NCBI GenBank assembly: GCA_021778315.1
Contig: JAJYCQ010000005.1
Span: forward strand, 9,166 to 73,165
DNA from: Acidobacteriota bacterium
GTDB lineage: Bacteria > Acidobacteriota > Terriglobia > Terriglobales > Acidobacteriaceae
Reading direction: 5' to 3'
Length of the DNA stretch: 64,000 bases
Part shown: piece by piece, positions 9,809 to 19,714 of the stretch
Position numbering within the stretch: the first letter of the stretch is position 1
Layout: each line of letters starts with the position of its first letter
The notes under the pieces: generated by a model
The model's input: the letters and a program-made list of their open reading frames with translations, nothing else
What the model was told of the DNA's origin: nothing
Database searches by the model: none
Made by a program: the position numbers and the translations under genes

Positions 9809-12676
9809 ATGGATAAGCGCGTCCGATTTCTGCTTTTGCCTCTGCTCCTTTGCTGCAGCCTTTCCAGCAAGGCTCTGGACTCACGCTTCGATCTGATCGG
9901 GCCACGGATCGAGGTTCAAGTCACGCGCAACGGCGTTACCCTGCCGATCGCCGCGGTGCCCAACCTGCAGGCGGGAGACAAGCTGTGGATCCATCCCGAC
10001 CTGCCGACGTCGCAGTCGGTGAAGTATCTGCTGGTGTGCGTCTTCCTGCGGGGAAACACCAATCCCCCTCCCGACAACTGGTTCAATCGCATTGAGACGT
10101 GGGACCCGAAGGTGAAGGAGGAAGGGACGTTCGTCACGATTCCGGCGGATGCGCAGCAGGCGCTGCTGTTCATGGCGCCGGAGACGGGAGGCGACTTCAC
10201 GACGCTGCGGTCGGCGGTTCGTGGCCGCCCCGGGGCCTTCGTCCGAGCGTCCCAGGACCTGATCGACGCCGGCTTTGAAGAGGCTCGCATTGAGAAATAC
10301 GTTGCCTCGATCCGCCGCGTCCCTGCAACGAACGTCGCCGACCTTCAAAAACACTCAAATCTGCTGGCGCGAACCCTGGCCCTCAAGCCCAACGACACCT
10401 GCTTTCAGCAGCCCGTCGACATGCAGTTCACCTGCCTGACGCAGAGCGGAACGCAGATCGTCCTGGACGATGGTCACGGCCATACCGTATCGGACGCACT
10501 CAATGGCCCGACCTCGGATCTGATCTCGCAGGCGAGCTACTCTCCGGCAGCCGCAGGGGGCCTGTACTCTGCCTACGTGGGTGCCATTGTGGACGTCGTT
10601 CGCATCATGAGCAACATCCACACCGCGCAGTTTCAGTACATACCCGCGATCAGCTTTCCCCAGGGCGACGCCATGAACCTGCGACTGAATACGCCTCCGT
10701 CCTTCCACAATCCAAAGTCCGTGCTGGTGATCGCGCTACCGGCGGTGAAGACTGCGACGCCGCCACCACTGCGCCCGGCGGTTCCCAATGAGGTGACCTG
10801 CCTGCTGAAGCCGACCGTCGTTCTGCCGATCGATGGAGCTCCGCTGGTCTACTCCACGGACTTCGCCCATGACCTCGTTCTGCACCTCAATACCCCTCCG
10901 GGAGCTCCCGCCGAACCGGATATTCCGCTGACTCCGGACGCGTATCTTGGGGGCCTTGTCCTGCAGAAGGAGGAGCAGCACCACGTTCCGCTGCATGACC
11001 CCTCCCTGCTCGCGCCTCGCGCTGCCGTGACCCCGGAGCCCAACCCGTTTGCGAACCCCAGCATGGCTGCGCCGAAGGCCCCCGCGGTCAAGCCGCAGCC
11101 CGAGCCGGTGCTACTGACCGGGACCGTTGAGGGGCGCTGGGGGTTTGACTCCTACACCGGCCCGACCGTCGCGCTGCAACAGCTTCCTGGATCTGCGTGG
11201 ACCATCGTCCGGCCCTCTGGCCAGGCGACGCTCGATCCGAAGGACCCCTCCGCCGCGATCATCGCAGGGCACACCGCGCAACTGCTGCTGACCTCTACCG
11301 GATCCGCCTGCGTCCACACCATCACGGCGCATCCCAATGGGTACGACGGCGAGCTGACGATTCCGTTCAAGCCCGATCCGAAGCCCGATCAACCCAATGT
11401 GATCGCGCTCACCCTTCCGCTCGAGCATGACGTGACGCCGGGCGAGTTGCACCTCGCCATCCAGCAATACGACCAGGTCAAGGCCAATGAGCTCTCGACC
11501 CGCACGTTTTCGGAGCCCGCCACCGTTAGCTCGATCGAGCTGCACGCTGGCGACCGCGACCTCGCCATCAATGGAACCCGGCTGGGCGAGATTTCCAAGC
11601 TCACCCTCGGCGACCTGGTCTACTCCCCGGCTCCCGAAGCTACGGACGACGTCCAGTCCACTGACCCCGCGGCACCGGCGACCCTGCACTTCGCGCTCCC
11701 GGCCAACATTCCGGCACCGGCAACCCACCCCAACGACCACCTGACCGCGGCCATCACCTTGCGCGACGGCCGCATCCTTTCGGTGCCTGTCCTGGTCTCC
11801 TCCGCGCGCCCGGTCATCACCATGCTGAGTAAGACGGCCACAGCCTCGAGTGCGTCCAACATTCTTCTGGCCAACCCGGACAATCTTCCCCTCACGTCGC
11901 TGCTTACCTTTACGCTGAAGAGCCCCAATCCCTTCCCTCGCAATGGCCAGATCGAGATTGAGACGGTCGACGGAACGCTTCGCACGGTGCTCACGCTGGC
12001 TCCCTCGGGAGGGCTGCTGCTGCAGGATCCTCACACTGTCGTTGCGACGCTGGATCCGCTGCGGTCCTTCGGGCCGAGCGCGTTTGGAGCTCTCCGTATG
12101 CGGTCGATCTATCCGGTGGTCACTCGACACAAAGACCACGCCGAGGCTGCTGCGCCGGCGGCTTCCACCGACGACGACAATCTGACCTCGCCCACCAGCG
12201 ACTGGCTGCCGCTAGTCACGCTCGTCCGGCTGCCTACGTTCTCGCAACTCCAGTGCCCTGCCGATCCCACACTGCCCTGCACCCTTACCGGCAGCAGCTT
12301 CTTCCTGCTGCAGAGCATCTCCAACGCGCCCGACTTCTCGTCGCCTGTGCCCGTTCCCGATGGATACACGGGTACCAACCTCACCCTGCCGCACCCGGTG
12401 GCCGCCACCATCTTCTTCAAACTGCGCGACGACCCGAACGAGGTCAACTCTGCGCTGATGCCGATGCCCGCTCCCGCTGTCGTACACACGCACGCCAGCC
12501 ACACCAACCCCGCAAAGCCGCAGACGCCGGCTTCCGGTCAGCCAGAATCAGCGGCTCCCGCAAGCCCGGAGACGACCGATCCTGCTCCGGCGCCAGCTCC
12601 AGCGCCAGCCAAACAAAAGAGCCCGGCGCCTGTGGCACCGAGCTCCTCTGCGACTCCATCGCCTTCCGGAGTGTAA
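9809..12676 (+). CDS. Large secreted protein of unknown function
   Basis: I do not recognise a characterised family. The 955-residue product starts with a signal peptide (RFLLLPLLLCCSLSSKALDS), so it is exported. The rest is mostly beta-rich with few Lys, contains Ala/Pro-rich linkers (around residues 395-430), repeated Ig-like stretches, and ends in a 60-residue Pro/Ala/Ser tail (PAPAPAPAKQKSPAPVAPSS). Scattered cysteines could form disulphides. A -10-like TAAACT at 9797-9802 lies only 6 bases before the ATG, suggesting its own promoter and a leaderless transcript. It lies 233 bp after the ABC ATPase. A link with that exporter is possible but not shown. Confidence 0.75.
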   Translation: MDKRVRFLLLPLLLCCSLSSKALDSRFDLIGPRIEVQVTRNGVTLPIAAVPNLQAGDKLWIHPDLPTSQSVKYLLVCVFLRGNTNPPPDNWFNRIETWDPKVKEEGTFVTIPADAQQALLFMAPETGGDFTTLRSAVRGRPGAFVRASQDLIDAGFEEARIEKYVASIRRVPATNVADLQKHSNLLARTLALKPNDTCFQQPVDMQFTCLTQSGTQIVLDDGHGHTVSDALNGPTSDLISQASYSPAAAGGLYSAYVGAIVDVVRIMSNIHTAQFQYIPAISFPQGDAMNLRLNTPPSFHNPKSVLVIALPAVKTATPPPLRPAVPNEVTCLLKPTVVLPIDGAPLVYSTDFAHDLVLHLNTPPGAPAEPDIPLTPDAYLGGLVLQKEEQHHVPLHDPSLLAPRAAVTPEPNPFANPSMAAPKAPAVKPQPEPVLLTGTVEGRWGFDSYTGPTVALQQLPGSAWTIVRPSGQATLDPKDPSAAIIAGHTAQLLLTSTGSACVHTITAHPNGYDGELTIPFKPDPKPDQPNVIALTLPLEHDVTPGELHLAIQQYDQVKANELSTRTFSEPATVSSIELHAGDRDLAINGTRLGEISKLTLGDLVYSPAPEATDDVQSTDPAAPATLHFALPANIPAPATHPNDHLTAAITLRDGRILSVPVLVSSARPVITMLSKTATASSASNILLANPDNLPLTSLLTFTLKSPNPFPRNGQIEIETVDGTLRTVLTLAPSGGLLLQDPHTVVATLDPLRSFGPSAFGALRMRSIYPVVTRHKDHAEAAAPAASTDDDNLTSPTSDWLPLVTLVRLPTFSQLQCPADPTLPCTLTGSSFFLLQSISNAPDFSSPVPVPDGYTGTNLTLPHPVAATIFFKLRDDPNEVNSALMPMPAPAVVHTHASHTNPAKPQTPASGQPESAAPASPETTDPAPAPAPAPAKQKSPAPVAPSSSATPSPSGV

Positions 12677-12696
12677 CGCCCTGAACCTGAGGCTAC

Positions 12697-14247
12697 CTAC
12701 GCGCCGGGCTCAATCTGCGGCTCCTGCGCGGCAGGCGGCAGTTGCTGGACCTTGCTGTGTTTCACGCTGTAGGTGAAGTAGATAACCAGCCCGACCAGCA
12801 GCCACCCTGTCACCACAATCTTGGTGAGCGCCGGCAGCGTCCAGATCAGATACAGCGCGCTGAGAATGCCGAGGATCGGCACCAGCGGAACCAGCGGCGT
12901 CTTGAAGGGCCGATGCAGATGCGGATTGCGGCGGCGCAGAATCCAGACTCCCGCGCACACGATGCCAAACGCGAGCAGTGTTCCCATGTTGACCAGCTCG
13001 CTGAGCTTGTCGATGGGCAGCACCGCCGGCATGAACGCTACGATCGCGCCGACGACGATGTTCGAGATCCAGGGCGTGCGAAACTTCGGATGGATGACGC
13101 TCGCCCACTTCCAGAGCAGGCCATCTTTGGACATCGAGAAGAAGACGCGCGACTGACCGAGCAGCATCACCAGCATCACGGTACCGAGGCCGAAGACGGC
13201 GCCGATTTTCACGAGGATCGATCCCCAGCGAACGCCCGTTGCATCGATGCCGACAGCGACCGGGTCCGCAACATTGAGCGCGTGGTAGTTGACCAGGCCG
13301 GTCAGGACGCCCGACACGAGGATGTAGAGAATCGTGCAGATGACCAGCGAGCCGAGGATGCCGATGGGCATATCGCGCTGAGGATTCTTGGCCTCCTGGG
13401 CGGCCGTTGAGACGGCATCGAATCCAATGTAGGCGAAGAAGATGGACGCAGCGCCAGCGGTGATTCCGCCGATGCCAAACGCTCCTGGTCCCTCGCTCTT
13501 GGGAATGAACGGATGCCAGTTCGCCTTCGCCACCTCGGGATGGTGCAGCAGAAAATTGATCCCGAGGAACAGAAAGATTCCGACCACCAGCAGCTTGACG
13601 ATGACGATCGCGGAGTTGAGATTCGCTGACTCCTCGATACCGATCACGAGGACCGCGGTGATGGCGAGAATCGCAAGGAAGGCCACGAGGTTGAAGACGC
13701 CTGTTGCGTGCGGCAGCGAACTCGCAGTCAGGCCGGCAGGCAGTGCGGCCAGAGGCTGCCATCGATCATGGTAGAAGTACAGGACGTTGCCGGGGGTCGT
13801 GGTTAGCTGCGGAGGAATGTGAATGTGGAAGTCCTGCAGGAGGCCGACGAGATAGCCGCTCCAGCCAGAGGCCACCGTGGCCGCACCGAAGGCGTACTCC
13901 AGCACCAGATCCCAGCCGATGATCCAGGCAACGAACTCGCCCAGCGTCGCATAGCCGTAGGTATAGGCTGAGCCCGCGATTGGTATCAGCGACGCGAACT
14001 CCGCGTAGCACAGCCCGGCGAACGCGCAGGTAATACCCGCCACCACGAAGCTCAACACCACCGCAGGTCCCGCGTGTTTTGCGGCAGCCTGCCCCGTGAG
14101 CACGAAGATGCCCGCGCCGATGATGGCGCCGATGCCCAGCGTGATCAGGTTCAGTGGCCCGAGAACGCGTTTGAGGCCGACGCCTCCCTCGTTCTCGGCC
14201 TCCTTCAACAACATGGATAACGGTTTGACCGCAAGCAGATTCGCCAT
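12697..14247 (-). CDS. APC-family amino acid permease, cationic amino acid transporter type
   Basis: Inner membrane amino acid transporter of 516 residues with about 12-13 hydrophobic segments. The N-terminal APC signature LGIGAIIGAGIFVLTG lies in TM1. The CAT/YfnA-like features are GSAYTYGYATLGEFVAWIIG and SIFFAYIGFDAVSTAAQEAK. This subgroup moves cationic or branched amino acids by proton symport; the substrate here is unknown. It is the last gene of a minus-strand run and starts 21 bp after a second, more divergent APC permease. The C-terminal tail is short and cytoplasmic (QQLPPAAQEPQIEPGA). It converges on the plus-strand secreted-protein gene with only 20 bp between the two stop codons. 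Confidence 0.92.
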   Translation of the reverse strand: MANLLAVKPLSMLLKEAENEGGVGLKRVLGPLNLITLGIGAIIGAGIFVLTGQAAAKHAGPAVVLSFVVAGITCAFAGLCYAEFASLIPIAGSAYTYGYATLGEFVAWIIGWDLVLEYAFGAATVASGWSGYLVGLLQDFHIHIPPQLTTTPGNVLYFYHDRWQPLAALPAGLTASSLPHATGVFNLVAFLAILAITAVLVIGIEESANLNSAIVIVKLLVVGIFLFLGINFLLHHPEVAKANWHPFIPKSEGPGAFGIGGITAGAASIFFAYIGFDAVSTAAQEAKNPQRDMPIGILGSLVICTILYILVSGVLTGLVNYHALNVADPVAVGIDATGVRWGSILVKIGAVFGLGTVMLVMLLGQSRVFFSMSKDGLLWKWASVIHPKFRTPWISNIVVGAIVAFMPAVLPIDKLSELVNMGTLLAFGIVCAGVWILRRRNPHLHRPFKTPLVPLVPILGILSALYLIWTLPALTKIVVTGWLLVGLVIYFTYSVKHSKVQQLPPAAQEPQIEPGA

Positions 14248-14268
14248 TCGTTCCTGTTCTCCTAATCC

Positions 14269-15843
14269 CTATTCCGTAATCGCCGTTCCTTGTCGCTTCC
14301 ACACCAGGTAAACCGGTACGCCGAGCAGCACCAGCAGCAACCCCGGCCACGTGTACTGCGGCTTATATCGCAACAGTACACCACAAATCCAAACCGCCAT
14401 GACGATGTACAACGCTGGAAGTACAGGATACCCAAACGCCTTGTACGGTCGCGCAACATGCGGGCGATTCTTTCGCAGCACAAAAAGTCCGAAGATCGTA
14501 AGAATATAAAACACCAGCACAGCGAAGATCACGTAATCGAGTAGCTGCCCGTAGCTCCCGCTCAGGCACAGCAGGCAGGTCCACGCCCACTGCATCCATA
14601 GCGAATTCACTGGCGTTCCCGACGTCGCGCTCAGCCTACCGGCGCTCTTGAAGAACAGGCCGTCGCGGCTCATCGCGTAGTAGACTCGCGCACCCGCGAG
14701 CAGCATTCCGTTGACACAGCCGAAGGTGGAGATGAGGATCGCACCGGCCATCAGCTTCGCTCCGAGGGCTCCAAACGCGGATTCCATGACCGCCGTCGCG
14801 ACTCGATCCTGCGGAGCTGTTTGGATTGCCGCCATCGGCAGCACGCTGAGATACACGAAGTTGCACGCGATGTACAGCAGCAGCACGACGCCAGTTCCGA
14901 GCGCGAGGCTGAGCGGCAGGTTGCGCTTTGGGTTGCGAATCTCGCCCGCGGTGAAGGTGACGTTGTTCCATGCGTCGGAGCTGAAGAGGCTTCCGACCTG
15001 GACGACCGCGATGACCGTGAAGATCCCGACGTACTCGATTGGCCCGCCCACGCCGACCTGCACCGCATGCTGCGTATGCCAGCCTGCGTTCGCGAAAAAT
15101 GCGTGCCAGCCTGCACCGAAGTTCGCTGCGATGGCGGTGGCATTTTTAGCGACGAGGCCGACAGCGACGATGCCGAGCAGCGCGAGAACCTTCGCGCTGG
15201 TGAAGACGTTCTGTACGGCTGCACCGAGCTTGACGCCGCGCGTATTGCTCAGCGTCAGCAGCGTGATAATAGCAATCGCCGCGAGGTTCGCTGTGTTCAG
15301 ACCGATGTCCATGTTGCCCAGCACCATCGGGCCGACCTGCCACGGTGGTACGTGGCCGATGTGCCACAGCCAGTGGGTCGCGCTGACGCTGGGGAAGAAG
15401 ACGCCGAGGAACTTTCCGAAGGCCACACCGACCGCCGCAATCGTCCCCGTCTGGATCACGAGGAACAGCGTCCATCCATACAGAAAGCCCCAGATGGAGC
15501 CGAGCGATTCACGCAGATAGACGTACTGGCCACCGGCCTTGGGCATCATCGCAGCGAGCTCGCCGTAACTGAGTGCTCCGATGATGGTCATCGCGGCCGT
15601 CACCACCCAGGCTGCGATCAGCAACGCGGGCGAGCCGAGCACGCGGCTCATGTCTGCCGGCACGATGAAGATGCCCGAGCCTATCATCGAGCCCATCACA
15701 ATCGCCGTCGCGGAAAACAGCCCCATCCCCTGCACGAAATGCGGAGACGAGTTCGCTGCATCGCCGCGGTGCGAAGGCAGAGCCGAAGGATCGATGGAAT
15801 TCGCCCTTGCGGGCCCTGAATCTGGTGCGTTCACGTAATCCAA
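14269..15843 (-). CDS. APC-family amino acid permease, LAT/SteT-like
   Basis: Inner membrane amino acid permease or exchanger of 524 residues with about 12 hydrophobic segments. TM1 reads TAIVMGSMIGSGIFIVPADM, and GGQYVYLRESLGSIWGFLYG matches the L-type/SteT branch of the APC superfamily (exchange of neutral amino acids such as Ser/Thr). Substrate is not deducible. The N-terminal 35 residues are hydrophilic. It lies between thiE (3 bp gap) and a CAT-type permease (21 bp gap), so it is translated from the same message. The short gap after it contains one copy of the CCTAATCCCT repeat seen elsewhere in the window. Confidence 0.92.
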   Translation of the reverse strand: MDYVNAPDSGPARANSIDPSALPSHRGDAANSSPHFVQGMGLFSATAIVMGSMIGSGIFIVPADMSRVLGSPALLIAAWVVTAAMTIIGALSYGELAAMMPKAGGQYVYLRESLGSIWGFLYGWTLFLVIQTGTIAAVGVAFGKFLGVFFPSVSATHWLWHIGHVPPWQVGPMVLGNMDIGLNTANLAAIAIITLLTLSNTRGVKLGAAVQNVFTSAKVLALLGIVAVGLVAKNATAIAANFGAGWHAFFANAGWHTQHAVQVGVGGPIEYVGIFTVIAVVQVGSLFSSDAWNNVTFTAGEIRNPKRNLPLSLALGTGVVLLLYIACNFVYLSVLPMAAIQTAPQDRVATAVMESAFGALGAKLMAGAILISTFGCVNGMLLAGARVYYAMSRDGLFFKSAGRLSATSGTPVNSLWMQWAWTCLLCLSGSYGQLLDYVIFAVLVFYILTIFGLFVLRKNRPHVARPYKAFGYPVLPALYIVMAVWICGVLLRYKPQYTWPGLLLVLLGVPVYLVWKRQGTAITE

Positions 15844-15846
15844 ACC

Positions 15847-16479
15847 CTACCGCAAAATTTCGAGAAAGTCTTCCGCAAGCTTCTGCGGCCGTTCGCCCTT
15901 CACCATTAATCCGCTGATCACCGCTACGGAATCCGCTCCCGCATCGATCAGGCTGCGAGCATTTTCGAGGGTCATCCCACCGATCGCGACCAGCGGTTTC
16001 CTGGTCAGAGCCCGCGCTCGCCGCACTCCCTCGAGGCCAATCACGGGCTCTGCATCGGCCTTCGTCGAGGTTGCAAATACCGGGCCCACGGCGATGTAAT
16101 CCGCGTCGCTGGCATCGGCGGCGATGACCTGCGCATCATTGTGCGTCGAGACGCCAATCACACGGCCTGCGCCGACGACCCGTCGTGCATCTGCGGGGGG
16201 TAAATCCAGGTGCCCCACATGCACTCCCCAGCCTGCGAGCAGCGCCAGGTCGGCGCGGTCATTCAGGATCAACGTCGCGTTCACCCCCGCAAACACTGAG
16301 CGAATCGCTTCCGCTGCTTGCAGGATCTCCGCTGGAGCACCGGCCTTATCGCGGTACTGCACGAGCGTCACGCCTGCATCGCGCAGCTCGCGCGCGTAGT
16401 CCTCGATGCTGATTCCTCGCGCGTCCAGCATGGCTTTGTCGATGATCGGATAGAGCTTTGGCAGCGTCATCAGGCCCAC
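15847..16479 (-). CDS. thiE: Thiamine-phosphate synthase
   Basis: Joins HMP pyrophosphate and thiazole phosphate to give thiamine monophosphate. The 210-residue TIM barrel shows VTLVQYRDKAGAPAEI, ATLILNDRADLALLAG, GVHVGHLDLPPADARRVVG, DYIAVGPVFATSTKADAEPV and PLVAIGGMTLENARSLIDAG, covering substrate-phosphate and Mg-binding positions of ThiE. Length is typical. The start could be the GTG at 16479 or the ATG three codons in (MTLPKLYPIID). It sits 11 bp after accC in an operon with fatty-acid genes and permeases, an unusual place for a thiamine gene; thiG is far away at 37457. No TPP riboswitch is visible in front of it. Confidence 0.95.
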   Translation of the reverse strand: MGLMTLPKLYPIIDKAMLDARGISIEDYARELRDAGVTLVQYRDKAGAPAEILQAAEAIRSVFAGVNATLILNDRADLALLAGWGVHVGHLDLPPADARRVVGAGRVIGVSTHNDAQVIAADASDADYIAVGPVFATSTKADAEPVIGLEGVRRARALTRKPLVAIGGMTLENARSLIDAGADSVAVISGLMVKGERPQKLAEDFLEILR

Positions 16480-16491
16480 GTTCCCAGCAAT

Positions 16492-17850
16492 CTAAGCGCG
16501 AGCTTTTTCGCGTTCCAGGAAGCGCTCCATGAACTTGGTATCGAACGCTCCGGAGCGGAATTCTTCGTCGGCGAAGATCCGCTGATGCAGCGGAATCGAC
16601 GTATGAATTCCCTGCACCACGAACTGCGATAGAGCGCGCTGCATCTTGTTCATCGCCTCTTCGCGGTCCTTGCCGTGGCAGATCAGCTTCGCAATCAGCG
16701 AGTCGTAATACTGCGGCACGACTCCCTCCGCATACTGCGCTGTATCGACTCGCACGCCGTTGCCTCCGGGCAGATTGAAGACCGTGATCTTGCCCGGGCT
16801 GGGCGTAAACTTCTCCGGATGCTCGGCGTTAATTCTGCATTCAATCGCGTGGCCGATGATCTTCGGGACCTCGGGAACGATGTTGCCGAGCTTCTCGCCC
16901 GACGCGATGCGCAGCTGCGCTTTTACGAGATCAACGCCCGTCACCATCTCCGTGACGCAGTGCTCGACCTGGATGCGCGTGTTCATCTCGATGAAGTAAA
17001 TCGACCCATCTTCATCCATCAGGAACTCGATCGTCCCGGCGTTCCAGTAGCCAATATCCTTGAGCGAGCGCTTGATGATCTTGCCCATCTCTTCGCGCTG
17101 TTTTGGCGTGACCTGCAGGCTCGGAGCTTCTTCAATCAGCTTCTGATGACGGCGCTGAATCGAGCACTCGCGTTCTCCCAGCGACATCACGTTGCCGTGC
17201 TCGTCGGCGAGCACCTGGAACTCAATGTGGCGCGGCCGCTCGATGAACTTCTCCATGTAGAGATCGCCGTTTGAGAACGCATTGAGCGCCTCCTGCGAGG
17301 CCTGCTGGAACAGTGCGGGAAGCTCTTCCTTGCTGCGGCAGATGCGCATGCCGCGACCTCCGCCACCGGCCACCGCCTTCAGGATCACCGGATAGCCGAC
17401 GCTCTGCGCCCACTCGAGCGCAGCACCTTCGCTCTCGATAACTCCGTCGCTACCGGGCAGAATCGGAACCTTGGCGGCCTTCATCGTCTGGCGCGCGGTG
17501 GACTTCTCTCCCATCATCCTCGTCACTTCGGGAGGAGGTCCGATGAACTTGATGTTGGACGCTCGGCATACTTCTGCGAAGTTCGCGTTCTCGCTCAGCA
17601 GGCCGTAGCCCGGATGAATCGCGTCGGCGCCGGCGATCTCGGCAGCCGAGATCACGGCCGGGACGTTGAGATAGCTGTCCCTCGACGGCGGCGGGCCGAT
17701 GCAGATCGCCTCATCCGCGAAGCGAACGTGCAGGCTGTTGCGGTCGGCCTCGGAGTATACCGCGACCGTACGAATCCCCATCTCCTTGCACGCGCTGATG
17801 ACGCGCAGTGCAATCTCCCCACGATTGGCAATCAATACCTTACGAAACAT
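16492..17850 (-). CDS. accC: Acetyl-CoA carboxylase, biotin carboxylase subunit
   Basis: Carboxylates the biotin carried by AccB using ATP and bicarbonate, the first half-reaction of malonyl-CoA synthesis. The 452-residue ATP-grasp enzyme starts [18 protein letters not shown]. It contains [18 protein letters not shown], the glycine-rich ATP lid [14 protein letters not shown], biotin/bicarbonate-site residues ([37 protein letters not shown]) and the C-terminal biotin-carboxylase domain. Length matches the family. It is 75 bp downstream of accB, the common bacterial accBC arrangement. The carboxyltransferase genes accA and accD are not in this window. Confidence 0.98.
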   Translation of the reverse strand: MFRKVLIANRGEIALRVISACKEMGIRTVAVYSEADRNSLHVRFADEAICIGPPPSRDSYLNVPAVISAAEIAGADAIHPGYGLLSENANFAEVCRASNIKFIGPPPEVTRMMGEKSTARQTMKAAKVPILPGSDGVIESEGAALEWAQSVGYPVILKAVAGGGGRGMRICRSKEELPALFQQASQEALNAFSNGDLYMEKFIERPRHIEFQVLADEHGNVMSLGERECSIQRRHQKLIEEAPSLQVTPKQREEMGKIIKRSLKDIGYWNAGTIEFLMDEDGSIYFIEMNTRIQVEHCVTEMVTGVDLVKAQLRIASGEKLGNIVPEVPKIIGHAIECRINAEHPEKFTPSPGKITVFNLPGGNGVRVDTAQYAEGVVPQYYDSLIAKLICHGKDREEAMNKMQRALSQFVVQGIHTSIPLHQRIFADEEFRSGAFDTKFMERFLEREKARA

Positions 17851-17925
17851 GTCCTGCCTTTATCTTCTGGTTATCGTCCTTCGCCGCACGCTGACTCTCT
17901 GAATCTCGCAACAGCAACATGACTG

Positions 17926-18450
17926 CTACTTCACAGCAAAGAGCGCCTGCCCATATTCGACTGGCTGGCCGGGCTTCACGAACACCTTCACGATCTCACC
18001 AGCGGCGTCGCTCTCAATCTCATTCATCAGCTTCATGGCCTCGACGATGCAGAGCACCTTGCCCACCGAAACCCTGTCGCCGACCTGCACGAACGGATCC
18101 GCATCCGGCGATGGCGCATCGTAGAACGTACCCACGATCGGCGACTTCACGACATGCGCTCCCGCATGAGGATCCGCCTCAGCCGCGGGTGCCGCGACCG
18201 GCTCAGCCGACGCAGCAAGATTCACCGGCGCGGTCGCAGGCGCCACTACCGCAGCACTGCTGCCCTTCGCGGCCGCCAGCAGCGCCGCCATCTGCGCCAT
18301 GTCCATACCCGGCGCTGCCGCCGCCGGCGTCTCGCCCGCAAAGCGCAGCCCGATCTTCAAATCCTGCCGCTCCATCTCAAACTCGGCGATTCCGCTGGCC
18401 TTCAAAAACTCAACCAGCTCCCGCAACTCCTGCAAATCCTTACCTTCCAT
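17926..18450 (-). CDS. accB: Acetyl-CoA carboxylase biotin carboxyl carrier protein
   Basis: Carries biotin between biotin carboxylase and carboxyltransferase in fatty-acid synthesis. The 174 residues consist of an N-terminal helical segment (LQELRELVEFLKASGIAEFE), an Ala/Pro-rich flexible linker (about residues 40-95), and a C-terminal biotinyl domain with the biotinylation site EAMKLMNEIES, where the Lys is modified. VKSPIVGTFYDAPSPDADPF marks the thumb region typical of true AccB rather than other biotinyl domains. It is followed by accC and preceded by the aminopeptidase gene with a 40 bp gap, so all are probably co-transcribed. Confidence 0.97.
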   Translation of the reverse strand: MEGKDLQELRELVEFLKASGIAEFEMERQDLKIGLRFAGETPAAAAPGMDMAQMAALLAAAKGSSAAVVAPATAPVNLAASAEPVAAPAAEADPHAGAHVVKSPIVGTFYDAPSPDADPFVQVGDRVSVGKVLCIVEAMKLMNEIESDAAGEIVKVFVKPGQPVEYGQALFAVK

Positions 18451-18490
18451 AACTGTCTAACTCCTGAAAGTTCGTTTTCCGTATTCTGTC

Positions 18491-19618
18491 TTACAACTCC
18501 ATCCAAGCCTTTGGACTGGCGGCCGTCAGCACTTCACCACCGGCTGCGGTCACCAGCACCATATCCTCAATCCGGACTCCGAACAACCCGGCTCCGGAAC
18601 CTGACTTCGGAAGCGAACGTGACTGCCTAGAAAGATACGCTCCCGGTTCTATCGTAATCACCATACCCGGCTCAAGTAGCTGTTCCTGCTTCGCCGCAAT
18701 TCTCGGTCCTTCGTGAATCTCCAACCCGACACCGTGCCCGGTGGAGTGCGAAAACTCCTTCTCCAACCCTGCCTTCCGCAGCACCGAGCGCGCGGCTTCA
18801 TCGACGTCGCAGCAGCGTACTCCGGGCGCAATGATCGCGACCGCCGCCTGCTGTGCTTCCAGCACCGAATGATACACGTCCCACTCCCTGTTGCTGACCT
18901 TGCCGAGGTGAACGGTCCGGGTCATGTCCGAGCAGTAGCCACCCAGCAGCACGCCAAAATCCATCGTGACAAAGCCTCGCTTCGGCAGCTTCGCGCTGGT
19001 GGCGCGTCCGTGCGGCAGGGCCGACCGCTCTCCGCTGGCCACAATCGTCTCAAAGCTCATCGCCTCGGCCCCGGCCATGCGGGCCTTGAATTCCAACTGC
19101 GCGGCAACGTCGGACTCCTTCGCTCCTGCCACCACGAACTCGAGCACGCCCTCGAACAACCGGCAGCCCAGCGCCGCAGCCTTGCGCATCAGCGCAATCT
19201 CGTCTTCATCCTTGACCTCGCGAATCCTCGCGACGAGGCCGTCGGTCGCCACCAGAAAGCTACGTCGCACGGCTGCGGGAAGCTCCTTCTTCATGGCCTC
19301 CATGGCCGCGACCGTCGTATGCCCGGCATCGAAGGCGCACCTCGCCACTCCCGCCGCCGCCAGCCACTCCACGGCCTGCACTGCCGGTGACCGCTTATCG
19401 ATCACGACCTGCACGCCTTGTGCCTCAGCTTTGGCCTGGGTGGTGTAGCGGCCGTCGGTGAACAACACAGCTCGTCCTCCCACCAGCGCGATGGCTCCGC
19501 TGGACCCTGTAAACCCGCTCAGATAGCGAACGTCCGGCCCGTGAGTCACCATCAGCGCCTCCGCGCCTGCCGCCACTGCAGCCGCCATAGCCTTCTTCCG
19601 TCTCACTCGTTCGCGCAT
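18491..19618 (-). CDS. Xaa-Pro peptidase (M24 family)
   Basis: Predicted cytoplasmic aminopeptidase P or prolidase that cleaves bonds before proline. The 375 residues have an N-terminal creatinase-like domain (about 1-135) and a pita-bread catalytic domain. The five metal ligands are visible in order: Asp in [13 protein letters not shown], Asp in [10 protein letters not shown], His in [15 protein letters not shown], Glu in [11 protein letters not shown] and Glu in [12 protein letters not shown]. Length is that of the short PepP/YqhT-like group. Such a gene often precedes accB in bacteria, as here. It is the first gene of the six-gene minus-strand run and is divergent from the metallophosphoesterase across 96 bp. 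Confidence 0.93.
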   Translation of the reverse strand: MRERVRRKKAMAAAVAAGAEALMVTHGPDVRYLSGFTGSSGAIALVGGRAVLFTDGRYTTQAKAEAQGVQVVIDKRSPAVQAVEWLAAAGVARCAFDAGHTTVAAMEAMKKELPAAVRRSFLVATDGLVARIREVKDEDEIALMRKAAALGCRLFEGVLEFVVAGAKESDVAAQLEFKARMAGAEAMSFETIVASGERSALPHGRATSAKLPKRGFVTMDFGVLLGGYCSDMTRTVHLGKVSNREWDVYHSVLEAQQAAVAIIAPGVRCCDVDEAARSVLRKAGLEKEFSHSTGHGVGLEIHEGPRIAAKQEQLLEPGMVITIEPGAYLSRQSRSLPKSGSGAGLFGVRIEDMVLVTAAGGEVLTAASPKAWMEL

Positions 19619-19714
19619 CAGACGATTCTACCGATTCAGGACACATCCGCCCAAGTTTCGTCGTTTGTGTCTCCTAGTGATCATCTTCGTCCGCTTGGCC
19701 AGTTATCATGGACT

